The notes under the pieces were generated by a model. The model was not told where the DNA came from and ran no database searches. It saw only the letters and a program-made list of their open reading frames with translations. From Nymphaea colorata (lineage: Eukaryota; Streptophyta; Magnoliopsida; Nymphaeales; Nymphaeaceae): DNA of 64,000 nucleotides. How positions within the stretch are numbered: position 1 is the stretch's first letter; the number at the start of each line of letters is the position of its first letter. The DNA lies in the NCBI RefSeq assembly GCF_008831285.2, contig NC_045147.1:9704334-9768333 (forward strand), read 5' to 3'. Below are positions 34,331-47,685 of this stretch, piece after piece. A program made the translations under genes and the position numbers.

Positions 34331-34629
34331 ATCAGCCTTAAACAGTCTCTAAATGATTATATTTTGTTAATAATTTTGCATTGTTCAAGTTTTTATGATC
34401 TTGTTAGTCTATGGGGATTATATAGTTATGACAAGTGACAATGAATAGATGATCTGGAGTGTGAAGAAAATTTTGCATGGCACACATTATTTTGTAGGCA
34501 TTGAAGTAGCTCATTCAAACAAAGACATTGTTCTATGTTAGAGAAAGTAAACTATGGATGTCTTCAAAGATATAGAGATGATCAAAGTTAATGCTATGGA
34601 TATGCCACTTGAAGCAAGTGACATATTGT
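34331..34629. other. Spacer without recognised features
   Basis: AT-rich; nothing supportable is seen. Confidence 0.3.
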
Positions 34630-35325
34630 GGAAAGAAGATGGTAACCTATAAGTAATGTTGGCAGGTACCAATGTCTAGGGGAAAGCTAATATATTTACC
34701 TATTACTAACCGCAACTTAGCCTATGTTGTCAGTGTTATTTCGTGCAACAACCGAAATGTGCCCACATGGAAGCTGCCTATAGAATCCTAAGATAGTTAA
34801 AAGGGAGCCTTAGCCTTGGTATACTTATGGCAAGAAACAAAATATATTGTTCGATACATGAGTGTGGACTGAGCAAAAGATATAGAAGGTCAATCATTGA
34901 TTGTGTATGTCTGTCAGACAGAGCTCAGTCACATGGAAGAGTAAGAAACATGCATTTTTCACCTGGTCCAATGTAGAAGCATTGTGTATAACCATATCAA
35001 CAAATACATGTGAGCATATTTGGATAAAGTATAACTTATATGACATGGGAATCAAGGTGAATCAACAGATAAAACTCAAATGTGAAAATACAATACTAGT
35101 ATGTATCAGTGCAAATCCTATCTATCAAGAAAGAACCAATAATATAAAAAGTAGATTGTCACTTCATTCAAGAGAAAATCTAAAAGAAGGACATCCAAAC
35201 TAGTCATGGCAGAATTGATGATTAACTCGCTAATGTTCTCACTAAGCCTTTGCATCACGACAAGCATAAAATGATGGTTGACAGGTTGGGAAAGATAAGT
35301 ATCTATGCTCTATCTTGAGGGAGAG
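34630..35325 (+). pseudogene. Ty1/copia RNase H and 3' end remnant
   Basis: A chain of frames follows the copia C-terminus. GKLIYLPITNRNLAYVVSV is the stretch after RT. ELSHMEE, VYNHINKYM and LYDMGIKVNQQIKLKCEN (the last at about 35037-35090) follow the RNase H region and the conserved LLLxDLGIK...CDN part. A tail with KHKMMVDRLGKISIYAL follows. A purine-rich ttgagggagag at 35315-35325 follows directly, like a polypurine tract, so an LTR may start at 35328 (tgctatgatt). Gag, protease, integrase and most of RT are missing. The reading frame is broken many times. Confidence 0.7.
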
Positions 35326-38300
35326 CATGCTATGATTCATCCCAGTTCGCAACTTCTTTCAAGAGATCTTTCTACTGAATTAGGATATAACAATTTTTGG
35401 AAACTTGTTCGTTGCTCATGTTCATTCCTTTTGTGTATATTCATCCTCTTGTCTATGCCTTGTCTTTTTGTCTAATCTAAATGTGGTTTATTTTATTCTT
35501 GCTTATGAAAAGCAAGATAAAACAAAAACTCTTCAACCTCCATGGATGTAGGCTTCATGTCGAAACATAACCCTACTGTGGCTTTTTTGTGACTCTGATT
35601 CGTTTGTTTGCATTTCCATATTTTTGAGTCTGTGCAACACACTAGTTAATTATGGTATATGAAACTTCATTTTCTGGCAATTACTGATATACAAAAGAAT
35701 ACTCATGGTAGCTACTCAAACATCACATCAACCATAAATATATGCAGTGAAGCTAAGATTAAAGCTTCAAATAGTTTAGCATGTGGACAAATAATTTTAA
35801 GTAGACCTGGAGTTCTCCTTGGGGTTCCCAGTTAGTGAAATGCACAACATAACATATGTAGGTAATTTCCTTGAAATTTATATTGTGATTTAGTTATGTG
35901 AAGATATGAGATGATGAGACAAAAGGGCACCAATTTTTGAAAATACATCCTAGGAAGCTAATTTGTTCATAAGCATAGAAACAAGATGTCTCTTGTTATG
36001 GCATTATTAGTTGGTGTTAGTTCTATGTTGCAATGCAAGAATCATGAATATTCAATAAGGGAACAATTAGCTTTAGGCCCTTCTTAGTGTTGCAAAACTG
36101 CATCATTATGGAGTCAAGGTTTTTCTGGAGTCAATGTTTGTATGAAATGAATGCTTTTCAAACACTATCATTAGAACAATGTGGCGAAAGCACTAGGTAA
36201 ACACACATAGGAATCAATACTAAGAGCTGCACGGTGATGGATAATAGATCTTGATATGATAAGTTGTGAATTGTGAACTATAGTGTTTAGATTTTCACAT
36301 GGAGATCTCTCTAGACTTTGAAATTCACATATGTATGCCAAAAAATAAAAATGTTAGCATTTAGAAAATCCAAATTCCCACATGGAAGATATGCTCAATT
36401 CATGATCTTCAGAGTTTTGAATCATAACAATCAAGAAAGCAAGAAAAGGATAGTATATTATAAAGTCATGCCTGCCACTCTGCAATACTTTGTTTCTTTT
36501 GGTGATATTTCTTGGATCAAAATTCTAGTAACTATTTTTGTTTGCTCAACTTGCGCTTCATATGAGTCTTAGTTTTGTTCTCAAGTTTGATTATATTTAC
36601 GCAAGGCACACTTAAGACTCCACCCAAGGAATAAAATGGATACAAATGGTCCAAGGCATTTATTTCAAATGTCAAGATGGTGGCAACAAAATCAATGAGA
36701 AATTGAAGTATAGTTCAAATAATGTTAAACATAAATGCTTTCATGAACATATTGTCTCCTTACAAGTTTGCACAACAATTACACACGCCAATAATAATTT
36801 CCTCTAGTAAGTACCGAAATAATTTCTTTTAATAAGCCACACTAGAGTCAAGGCCTTTTAAAGCATCAAGAGGGAATATCTCAAAAATAAAGTATTTCGT
36901 ACTCATCCAAGTTTACAAGGACTTCACTCATCAATAGAATGTATCATGTTGCACCATTTTTTTTTAGCAACCCATGAGAGACAAAGAGAGGAGAGAGAGA
37001 GAGAGAAAAACTGCACCATTTCAGTACACACAAAGGGGGGGATAAAGGACCTTTGAGATTTTGTTGGTGATCCATATGTGACAAACCCACACACAATGAA
37101 TCTTTGCGAGAGAGTATGAACCTATTAATCTACAAAGAAAATATAAAAAACATAGAGAGAGTGAGAACATTGAACACTCTTATTTGAAGCAAAAAGATAT
37201 AGTGAGAGTGATTGTGGGAGACATCATGCTGCAATAGAAGACATAATTCATACATAGACAATGAAATGTTTGAAAGTTTCAACGTGGGTTTAAAAGGAGA
37301 TACCTTCAAATGCAAAGAGAGAAAACCAACATTTTTCTTGCTATGGCCTCAAGATATAGAAACGTATATAGGTAACCTAAAAGTTTATTTTGAGTGTTTG
37401 AGTTCGTTTTCAGAATTGTCCACAAAATTGTGGGCATGTTGTAAGGACAACACTTTTTTGAATTCACACATTAGGGTTATTGATGAATGATTCACTAACT
37501 GAAGAAGCGAGGGGTGCTATTTGTTTTGCTAAAGCTCACACTTGTAATGCAAACAGGTCACAAATGCATCAGCCACTACAAATATATCAAGAAAGAATGC
37601 TTGGTGATTATGGTCGAAATGTGAGCTATTTTGAAAAGAAGCATACTATGATGCAAAATTCTATCGTTCTATATCTTTTTGGTATTCATTTTAAATTCAA
37701 GACCAAAATGGATAGCCCATAATGTTAAATAGAGTACACGAATTGTAACTCCATGTGAAAGCTGCCCAATTCTGATTGTGAACAAATACTACTTGAAGAA
37801 GTATTTTCCTTGAAAGAAAACATGTTCAATCAATTTCTATAAAAGCCAAATCTACATAGAAACATGCTCCTATCCCATGAGTTCAAATTCTATCAGGCTA
37901 TGCTTCAAGAGTCTTGCAATAGGTAAACTATTCATGGTCAGCTAAATAATATTTCTACTTTGTCTAAACATGAATACTTCATGCATAAGTATGCATAGAT
38001 GTCTAATTTTCACATGACTGAATAAAACCTTCATTGAGCATGATAATTCATAAGAGAGAAAGAAAGAGAGGAAACATTTAGGTTAATTTGAGATTAAAAG
38101 ACATAGTTTCCTTGCACTTTTATTTTGTCATTGAGATGGGTAAAAAATTTCCTCCGATGTTCCCTTTCTTATGATCACTAGATTGCAACATACATTTATA
38201 TTCGAGTGGGATAGTTGACAACCTTGATAAGTAAGAACCAAGTCTTTCTCATAGCTACCGCAAAATGGTTCATGGCTACCTAAATTGTCCCTTTTTTTTT

Positions 38301-38739
38301 CATAGGTTAGCATTTAAATGGAAATTTTTTTATATTTTACTGTAAAATGAGAAACATATACTCGCCTATGTTAAATTACATAGGATAACCTCAAGAAATG
38401 TAAGCCACTCTGTCGATATGAGGTATGACCATTCTAGGAGCCTTTGAGGGGTAATCAGATGAAGAACGAAATTATGTTGCTCTAATCTCTAGACAACTGA
38501 ATGTCATCCTGAACCTAAAAGCAATAAAGGCAAATATGCCATAGTTTTCAAACAAAGTTTTAGTTAAAATATAAGTTGACCATAAGAAATTTAGGGTTTA
38601 TGAACAAGAGAAACATCCAGATAGGCCTTGTTCAGTCTCTTAATCATCATTTGTCAACACAAACGTTCTAACCCACATAATGTGTGCTCCTACAGCATGA
38701 ATGATCAAGACTTCGTTTCCTAAGGTTGAAACGGGAAGC
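35326..38739. other. AT-rich spacer, possibly starting with a decayed LTR
   Basis: After the putative polypurine tract an LTR could begin at 35328, but no second LTR was found to confirm it. A GA-rich tract lies at 36985-37008. Open frames 36318-36572 and 37212-37490 have no domain that I recognise. Confidence 0.3.
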
Positions 38740-40350
38740 AGGCTCAGAAAGTTAGGGTTCAGGGTCAGCCACTTGATTTGAAAGTTGAAAGTGACTCTAG
38801 AGTTTGAACTTGAGATTTTGACTTAGGATTGAGTCTTTAAATTAAATATGATTTAAATTCAAGACCCAGGGTGTTTGGATGTTGAAAGTTCATATCTTAA
38901 GTTGGTTGATGGATTAAGTTTAATGGATTTTTTAATCTAGGAATTTGAATGATGGAGTAATGGCCTTATACATAGGGTTTTGTGGTGTTATGTAAATTCC
39001 AGTTTTAGGAATTATGGTTTTGAAATGGGAACTCATGGTTGAGGTATCTAATACTTAGCCTTGGTTTGAGCATTAAAGTAAAGTTGATGCCTAAGGTTAT
39101 ACATTTAATATGATTAGGGTTTTGAGGAGCTAGGGCAACTAAAGATTAGGGTTTCTTGATTGATGTCTCTAATGCTAGGTCTTGTGTAATGAATCAGAAT
39201 GGGGTCATGACCCAGGGGTTTAGATTTTTAAAGTCTTAATGCTTGGGAATTATTGTCGTAGTCTCAAGCATCATATCTTAATTTGGTAATAAAGTAAGAT
39301 TTAAACTATGTTTAAGCTTAGAATAGGTTAATCTAAAGTTTGGGTCATCCTGATCAGGGATGTTCCTAGGGGATTTTGAAACTGAGGGTTATTGGAAAAT
39401 GTATGTTTTGAAGTCATTTTGAAATCATGGGTATTTTAAAGTATGCTCAATTAAAGGTTCAATGAAATTTGGGTCTTTTGTATGTCGATACTGGAAAAAA
39501 ATAAGCTACTTAACCGGTTTCATAACTTTTGACTAGGTGTGCAACATGCACTATACAAGTAGACCATGTGTGCATAATTGAAATTGTGCAAATGCATGCA
39601 TAATGAGCTAAGCAATATCATGATACAAAATAAAATTGCTTAAGCAAGTAACTTAAAGTTGAAGGAAAATATAGACTTGAAATAACCGAAGGAAGACAGA
39701 CATGTCCAGCCTCCACGCCTATCTAAACATTCATACAATAAAGCTAAATCAGGAAGTAAACTACAAGATACACATGGTAGAAAGAAAATAAACTAAACCT
39801 AGGCAATAAAAAGCTAGCAAGCTAGACTAGTCATCAAGCGAAAATTAATGAAGCCAAAATGAGAGAACAAAGACAAACAAACTAATGCTTAGGCGAAACA
39901 AAAGAAACTAACTCAAGCATGAAGAAAATGAAAAGAAATTTCTTAAGCAAACAAAAAGAAAGAAAGAAAGAAAACTAAGAAAAGAAAAGGGAAAAAAGTA
40001 CATGACATGCCATGGGCTCCTAGAGATTCAAACCTTGATTAGACTGGGACTTAGGGTAAAAGAAGTCTGAGTTGGAGTAGATTTCGCTTATTGCTAATGT
40101 GAACTGAGCCAAAAAATTTGACCTCTGGGCTTTTTGAACCAATAAAAATTACAAATAACTGCCCAACAAATAGGCAAATAACGATCAACTGCCTAACTAC
40201 ACCACAAAAAGACACTGATCTGTTCTAACAAATTCACAAAGAGGTGTGTTTCTTTAAGAAGTAGTTTTAAAATAAAAAATGACTAAAACACCCCCTCTTT
40301 TCCAACTTTTTAAAAATTTAGAAAATAAAAAAAATAAAAAGAATGAGAAA
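38740..40350. repeat. Word-repetitive region related to 50600-52300
   Basis: The two regions share the same order of textures in the same direction: ttgagattt/gtttgg-type words, then a stretch of aagcaa/aagaaaa words, then cctagagattc / ctagagatct and a following tgaactgagcc / tgcactgagcc. The similarity is loose and by eye. It may be a second copy of the LTR or UTR of the Tat-lineage element. Confidence 0.35.
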
Positions 40351-40359
40351 ACCCTCACC

Positions 40360-41039
40360 AAAGGGCAAGGGCCAGGTCGCTAGCCATCGCCGTCCAGCGA
40401 TGGTCAGGTGAATTGGGGCCCTCCCTGCTGGACTGGCAAGGTCCCTCGACCTGCAGCCTCACTAGGGTCGAGCAACCCTTCTAGTGATGGTTGAATGGCC
40501 ATGCATTATGTCATTTGGACCTTCAGTGGTTTAGTAAGGGTCAAGTGTCCGGTGTGGACTTCAGTGAAGGTTAAGATGGCCCTCATCGAACTGGTGAGAT
40601 TCTTCTCAATCCTCAGTGAAAATGCGAGGTTCGTCTCTATCCTCATGGAGAATGTAGGGTCAGGATGACCCTCACTGTTTCATCGCTGATTGTCTCGACC
40701 TTCACTTTCTAATACAGGTGGCCTTCCCTCAATTGTCCATAAAGTGGTGTAGAAACAGCCAGGTTTAGACGACCCCTACAAAAATAGCCAGGGTCCACTA
40801 CCCTTGCTAGAAACATTGGGGGAAACCCTCATGTAGTGAGGGCCTCAGTTGGATCCTCATTGCAGGGCCTTCATCGGATGTAGGTGGCCAGCAAATATGG
40901 ACTTTGCCAAATGGTTGTTTACCTTTTTTAAAAATTCTCGTGTTTTGTATCCATTGAGCAAAGATATTCATTTTGAGGTTTTTTTTAATGTGAGACACAT
41001 CCGTATGACTTTGTTGCAAAAGGTTGGTGACTATTTGAG
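40360..41039. other. GC-richer spacer
   Basis: The region contains gccatcgccgtccagcgatgg and many gacc/ggtc words. No gene is seen. Confidence 0.3.
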
Positions 41040-41137
41040 GTCCTCAAAGGTTAGACACCTATTTGTTGCTTTCCCAATGAACCCATAAGTCCTCAAAGGT
41101 CAGACACCTACTTGTTGCTTTCCCAATGAACCCATAA
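41040..41137. repeat. 49-bp direct tandem duplication
   Basis: Two units (41040-41088 and 41089-41137), each starting gtcctcaaagg and ending aacccataa, differ at only two positions. Confidence 0.95.
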
Positions 41138-44100
41138 GCATGTTATATGGTAGAAACACACTCCAAGCTCAAATGTAGTGCATATGTATAATAACTGGCC
41201 CCAAGCAAAGAGGTGGGAGAAACAAAACAGTGTCATTAATTAACTAGCTCCAACAATTGCTGCACGTGGAAATACATATTGTGCATAGCAAGTTGATTAG
41301 CTAAACACATAACCATGTACATCTATGCAAACTCTCCCACACCTTATTGGGTAATGATGGTGCACATCTGGAAGGTGTGCACGATACAAAGGACCATGGT
41401 GTAGCTTACAAACATTACAAATGAGTAACTGGGAATGGTAACCCAGTCGTATCTCCTGTCTGAGGTGCCGAGCTCAGCATAGTTACTGCAGTAGTGAAGA
41501 CCCATACTCTAGTGTCATGCGATGGAAACTAGCTCCCCTTTGGTAGCCCGGAGGAGGAGCTTGGGGAATCACCCTTGCATATCAACAAAACATAATAGAA
41601 CCCTATTCCCCACAGTGCCATCAACTCCCTTTACAAAGTGGTAGATTGGCTTCAGTCCGTAATAATCATTATTGGTAATGCTCGAATTTTCCTAGTCATA
41701 GGTCGTTGCCTACCACACTTTGATACTCAAGATGAATAACACACAAAAATCAGTCAAAACATACAAGGCACATATTTCAAAAAAACATCAGAACGTGGTC
41801 AAGTCATCATGCAAGAAACATGCCAACTCAATCAAGTAGAGTATAATGCATTTCATCTCATTGTAATGAATACATTCCAATTCATTAAGTAAAATGCAGT
41901 TGAGTTTGTTTTCATTATTGTCACCTAAATATACAAGCCCAATGCTAGAGCCTGACTGTGTGCTCATTTCATATAACATTTTTCATCCAAAGTCTGTGCC
42001 CAGCCCAATGCAAGGCAACATATAACATTTTTCATTGTAGTTTGCTAGTTTAACATCTCTAGTAAACTTCAATGGTTGCACTTACAACTAGAGTACATTC
42101 ACAATACTCATCTCACAAGTCAGATTGCATGTGAGGCAATAGTGCAGAAATTTTTAGTTTAGTTCCACATACATAATTGTTTAGTACACAATAAAAATGT
42201 GCTTAAGCTTCAACATAGGTGTTTATAGTATAATAGTAACATTGGTTAACACACATACAAACATAAATGACATCAATTAGGAGATGTACAAGTTATGCAA
42301 AGGGAGACTACCAATCGTTAAGTATTCATGTATTTCTTTCCTTTGTTAGGCTTAACCTTGCAACTAGGAGAAAAATTATGTTTAATGGTATAGGAGACAC
42401 CCAGAAGGACCCACCCAAGTCTTAGAACTTAAAATTTGCAACCAGGGTAGAATTTGATGATTTGCAAGTTCTAGCCCATCTCTTCTACTATCTTTTGCCA
42501 TGAATAACCTTAAAGTTGTGCGTATATCATTTCTATAATATGATGTCTCACACCCGAACAGGTCATAGTACAATTTGTAATGCAGGGGTAAGATAGGGTT
42601 TATTGAATCATGGGTTCTAAAAATTACACCCTCAACTTTTTGATGTAAACTAAGATGGGTGCACTAAATTTATGCTAGGTAGTCTAAACCTTAACTCACC
42701 TAGTTGCACCGTAGTTTAGGGCATGAGTTAGGTTTTTGGACGTGTGAGGTCTTCTAAATATAAACTGCCCAAATTCAAACATGAATTCAATGAATTAGGG
42801 GTCAGACAAGGTGGGTTCCAAATTCTAACGACAGAAGCCATAGCCTATCATCATTCTTCTTCAAATTTAAATTTAAGCTATCCATGATTAACATGAGATA
42901 AGGCCGCTAAATTTTACAGTAGTTCCCTCCATGTCCGAGCCCAATTATGCTTTTGCCATAATCTCTCTAGATATTTCCACCATGTCCCCTAGACCGCTGT
43001 GCTTTTACTAAGGTTACATATTTAAATTTGTTCCCAAACTAGAACAGGAGCTGGCCAAGTCTAATCATTCTACCAAGCCTTGGCTGTTAGACAAGTACAA
43101 TTATATGATAGAGAATGAACATATTAAAGTTAGAAATTGAAAATCATTTATAAAGGTGTAATGGAGGACAAAAATAGATGCACCTCTGAGTGCTAAAACG
43201 ACTCCTTTATTTGCAGCTTCCCAAAAGAACCTCAAAGGTGTAGTTAAAAATCATTTACATCTCTTTGAATTGAAAAATAACAAAGAATTAAAAAATATAG
43301 AAAACCTACACATGAAATAATGGGTTAGTGGAACAAAGATATGTATGCAAGACAAGGCAAACTTGTTGACTTGGAACTGTCACGGGATAGATATTTCGTT
43401 CATGCACATTGCTTCCCTCATTATCTTCTTACAACTATATGTAAGGATAGACATGAAAATAAGATGACATGAACTAACCAGGTGGAGATTCCAATGACCC
43501 TAAAGCCTTGTAAAACTTGACCCCAAAATGATGGGAATTAGCACGAAATGTGATAGAAAGTAGAAACCTCCTAGATACAGTAACATCCTTTGACAAGTAA
43601 TGACATTAATATTGCATCTAGATACCAAAAAAGAATTATTGATATGGAAAGGCATATCATGTTATGAAAATGGAGCATGACATGGACTGACTTTGGGAAA
43701 ATGATTAGGAAGTACCTGGAATGACCATAAAACTTCATGGTACTTGATATAAACCTTCTACACACTTGTGGAAGACAATCCAAAGTGGAAGTTCATACAA
43801 ATCTATCCTAATATAAAAGTTAAGGTTTGGACCAAACTGTCATCAATTATTTTATGCAAAAACAGAAAACAGATCTATATTTCAACTGCCAATTTGGGGA
43901 CTATGAAAGGGTATGCCCAGCAAGTTTGGTTTGGCCTAAAACTTGGTATGAATGTTCTCTTCATATCAGATAAAGAACTTCAAGTGAAAGGTTTGAAGAA
44001 TTCGTTCCAAAACAAAAAATTAATCCACACCCAGTCTACGACACAGTTCAAATTGTGGTAAAAAAAAAACCTTAGCCTTGACAAGTGGCCTACTCATGGT

Positions 44101-44555
44101 TAACAAAGTGGATTTTCCATGAAATTTGACTGAGGCTTCATTTTTATAAGAGAAACAGTTCCAAGGTATAGTTTGGGGAAACTAATCCTAAACCAAGATC
44201 TATAATGTGACTAAAATGGAGAACAAAAAATTGTCCATGTGTAGAAGAAGTAGAGAAGGCATGAGTGGACACAACTTTGGAAGACAAAAAAAGCCTACTA
44301 GACGAGTTCAGTTGACTGGAACATCAAAGGAATAACATCAATTTATAGATTGGAAATATTCGCTCAAAATTGGGCATTACGAGATAAACAATCCACACCA
44401 AAATCTGTATTACTAAGTCGAACAGCAAACAAGAACCAATGGTATTTAAAACAAAGATGACAACACCCTAAGTGAATAGATTGAAGGAGCAAAGTTGGTT
44501 ATGATGAAACAACATAACTCATAAAGATAGCTATGAGTCTGTACGACTAGACTAC
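41138..44555. other. Unclassified AT-rich spacer
   Basis: I see no gene, terminal repeat or RT-like sequence. Small open frames (43571-43783 minus, 43768-44061 plus) lack any recognisable domain. Confidence 0.35.
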
Positions 44556-44560
44556 CAAAC

Positions 44561-44916
44561 TGTAAAGGCAAGTGCATAATTCTAGCACTTCACTCAGGTG
44601 GCTGCACAATTCAAACAATTAAAGGTTGCATGTCAGTGAATGTGTTCACCGACAAACTTTTTATTGACGATTGGGCAATAAAATTTTCATCGAGAATTTT
44701 ACTATCTTTACTGATATTTTTTGGCCGTCGATGATAGATGTAATTTTTGTAGTGATATTTGCATTAAAGGTTTCATATCTGTGATGAGCTGTGAAAAATT
44801 TGAATTCAAAATATTGTTGTAACTGAAACATTATCTTGTACATTTGCTATATAATTAATTATCTCTGAGAATGTAAGGTAATCTCAGAGTTTCCGATTTT
44901 CTCATGTGACTCTCTA
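44561..44916 (+). repeat. Copia 5' LTR with nested insertion
   Basis: It starts tgtaaaggcaagtgc. The 3' LTR starts tgtaaatgcaagtgc. The two agree on both sides of the insertion at 44632-44762. Confidence 0.9.
44632..44762 (-). mobile_element. CACTA-like fragment inserted in the LTR
   Basis: This sequence is absent from the 3' LTR. It is flanked by attaaaggttgcat (44618-44631) and attaaaggtttcat (44763-44776), a 14-base near-identical pair. Read on the minus strand it contains CACTACAAAAATTAC (end at 44754) and then motifs such as atcgacgg and gtcggtgaac, as in a CACTA terminus with subterminal repeats. The other terminus is missing, and 14 bp is not the 3-bp duplication CACTA elements make. 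It may be a repair-captured fragment. Confidence 0.6.
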
Positions 44917-44929
44917 TGGTATTAGAGCT
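44917..44929 (+). promoter_or_regulatory. Primer-binding site, initiator tRNA-Met, one mismatch
   Basis: tggtattagagct directly follows the LTR. The usual sequence is tggtatcagagc, so there is one C-to-T change. Confidence 0.8.
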
Positions 44930-44934
44930 TGTCG

Positions 44935-46040
44935 CTCTAACAGCCTGTTTGGTTGGAGGGAAAGGGAGGGATTGAGCAATCCCTCCTTTGTTTGGTTGGT
45001 TAATTAGAAATGAGAGAAAGGGAGGGAAAGGAAGAAAGTGTGTTTGGCTGCGAGAGGAGGGAAAGGAAAGGAAAGGAAAGGGAGAGATTGTGTAGTGTAA
45101 ATCCAATCCCTCCCAAATCAGACGGATTGAGAAAGAAAGGAAAGGAAGGGAAGAGGAAGAGTCTTTTTATTCCCACACTACCCCTCCCATTCCTTTTCAT
45201 GTCTTCAACAAGCAAGGAAGTGGGAGGCCTCCTCCCCTACGCAAGAAGACTCTTCCTCACATCTGCTGCTTCTTCTCCAGGAGTGAAGGGACACTTTCCT
45301 CTCTCGTCTTCAACAAGCAAGGAACAGGGCTCACATCTGAAACAAGGTGCATCTCTCTCTCTCTCGTCTTCTTCTTCTTCTTCTTTTTCATTCTTGTTTT
45401 TTCAACTTTTTGTCACTGCTGTAATAAAAAAGAGAACCAAGGCAGACGATGTGATGATGGTATATTTATGGGCTGGATTCACGAATGCTCATAAGCACTC
45501 ATCTAAATAACTTAAGCAAGATGAGGTAGAACTCTAATTAGCTAGTAACTGAATTAGAACAATATCTTAAACCTACTTAAGATTCAAAGAGAAATACAAA
45601 TCGATTGCAAATTTTGACAAGAGTTTTCAAAGATCAAACCTAGTTTTCACAATTTTCAAAAGACTTTGAAAGGATTTCTCAATTTTGAAAGGATCTTCCC
45701 AAATCAAAATGATTTACTAAATCAAAATTACTTCATCCAAAAGAGTTATCCGATCATCTTATTTACCTTTTCCTAAAGGTTTACAAAATATTAATTTAAA
45801 GGAATTTTCTTTTCATTATTTCTTCACTTTATAAAATTTTAACCTCTTTACCAAACACGACATCACATATAGGTTGAAGATGATGTTTGAGTGAATATAA
45901 AATGCATTGAAAATGAATATAGCCATTGGATTAGTTGCCCCTAGTAAAGGGACGGGGAATGGCTAAGCCTCATACTGATGGGTGAGTCCATTTCTCACTT
46001 TTTTCAAAAAGTAAAATCAATTTTGGGTTCCAAACAAACC
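44935..46040. other. GA/CT-rich sequence inside the copia element
   Basis: It starts gcctgtttggttgg and contains aggaaagg-type runs (45007-45090), then ctcttcttc-type runs (45350-45400). The word cttcaacaagcaagga is present twice, near 45203 and 45308. Near 46030 it has ccaaacaaacc, a loose inverted match to its start, so it may be a separate DNA transposon of the hAT or Harbinger type. No target duplication was found. The frame 45010-45510 is low-complexity and not credible as a gene. Confidence 0.35.
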
Positions 46041-46237
46041 TCAACCTGAAAAGCAGACCCAAATAATCCCCTCATCACAGCCAAATGTTGAATGTAGACC
46101 CAAAAGCCATATGTACCATATGGTTACCAAATTCATGACTTGGATCTCTACATCCTAGAGACTTAGCATCAAAACAAACCAAAACCCATGATGTGACTGA
46201 ACCGTGTTGCTAAAGTGAAGCTGCTCAAAATCCTCAA

Positions 46238-47676
46238 TGATGAGCTGCTATGGGTCAAGAGTTTAAGGTGTTCCTAGATAACAAAACTTGGCATCTAGTA
46301 CCAGTTGCACTACATTTTAATGTCATCAAATCCAAATGGGTTTTCAAATTGAAGCAAAATACCGATGGATCCATCTTCCACTACAAAGCGAGACTTGTGG
46401 TTAAATGCTACTTACAAGAAGTATTAAAGAATTTAAACTTTCAGTAAGATAGTAAAGTATACACAGTTTGAAATCTTCTTGCTCTTGCAATTTACTTTGG
46501 ATGGCCTTTGTGACAATTACACTTCAACAAATCCTTTTTATATGGTTTTTACATGAGGATGCGTACATGTATCAACCAAAGGGCTATGAAGATCCAGTTT
46601 GACCACAACCTGTTTGTAAGCTTGAGAAGGCCATCTATAGCCTTAAACAAGCTCTCCTTAAGGCATGGTAGCAAAGGTTGAGCAGATTTCCAATCATCGT
46701 TTTGAAATCTCTCAATCTGATTTCTCTCTATTTATCTTCTCACAATGGATAGTATAAGGTATATCTATTGGTTTACATTGATGATCTTGTAGTAACCAGA
46801 TCCCCTCATTATGTTATTGAGCAATTGAGAGATCCCTTCTCTATTAAAGATCATGGAGAGTTGTTGTTTTCATTGGGAGTTGAGAACAAGAGATATGGGA
46901 ATAACCTATTGCAATGAACATATATAGAAAATATTGTCGAAATGGCACGTTTGGATCATGCTAAACTGGCTTCTTCACCAATGAGTACAACCATTTCCAA
47001 GCACAATGATGGCTGTATGTTTGAGTCACCTCAATCTCTATCGCAGCATCATTCCTGGAGTCCAATAATTACTCTTACTAGGTCAGATGTTTCATTCATA
47101 GTAAATTGAGAAAGTCAATACATGCACCATCCCACCAACTACCTATGGATCTTAATTAATTGAATTCTTCATTAATTGAAGGGGATGTTAGATCATGGAT
47201 TAAAGTTTTGAGTGTCATCATCTCTACAACTCAAAGGATTTGCAGATAATGATTGGGCTGGAACTCAAGAAGATCATAAATCTTGGCTGAAGCTGTAGGG
47301 AAACTATTACAATTGAAATCATTGCTAGAGGAACTCAGAATTGCCCTATCTCAATCCCCAGGCTTATGGTGTGATAACATCGGGACATTGTATTTGGCAG
47401 CAATCCCTTCCTTCTTCTCGAATCCATGGGTTCCTATTTAGATTCTTTCTGTGGTGTTCTCCATTCGTACCCTCTTCTGTTTTTCATCATGCATGGATTA
47501 ACTTACATGTTGAAGTCAACTTTTATTTTATATGTGATCATGTGAATAAAGAAAACTTAAACATAGTTTCTATGTTTGGATGAGCAGTTGGCGGATGGAC
47601 TTACAAATCCATCATCCACTAGCAAATTTGAAGACTTCAGAAACAAACTTAGCATCTTGAAATCCACATTAAGTTT
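46238..47676 (+). pseudogene. Copia RT and RNase H remnant
   Basis: The start (46250-46447) reads NKTWHLVPVALHFNVIKSKW and then VFKLKQNTDGSIFHYKARLV, the copia RT entry region. Other frames supply EKAIYSLKQA (about 46625) and the polymerase motif C as LLVYIDDLVV, with YIDD at 46774-46785, intact. FSIKDHGELLFSLGVE, PMSTT, DNDWAGTQEDHKSW and a tail LADGLTNPSSTSKFE near 47590-47630 follow. Frames change several times and stops are frequent. A polypurine tract (gaagggag, 47677-47684) follows immediately. Confidence 0.85.
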
Positions 47677-47685
47677 GAAGGGAGC

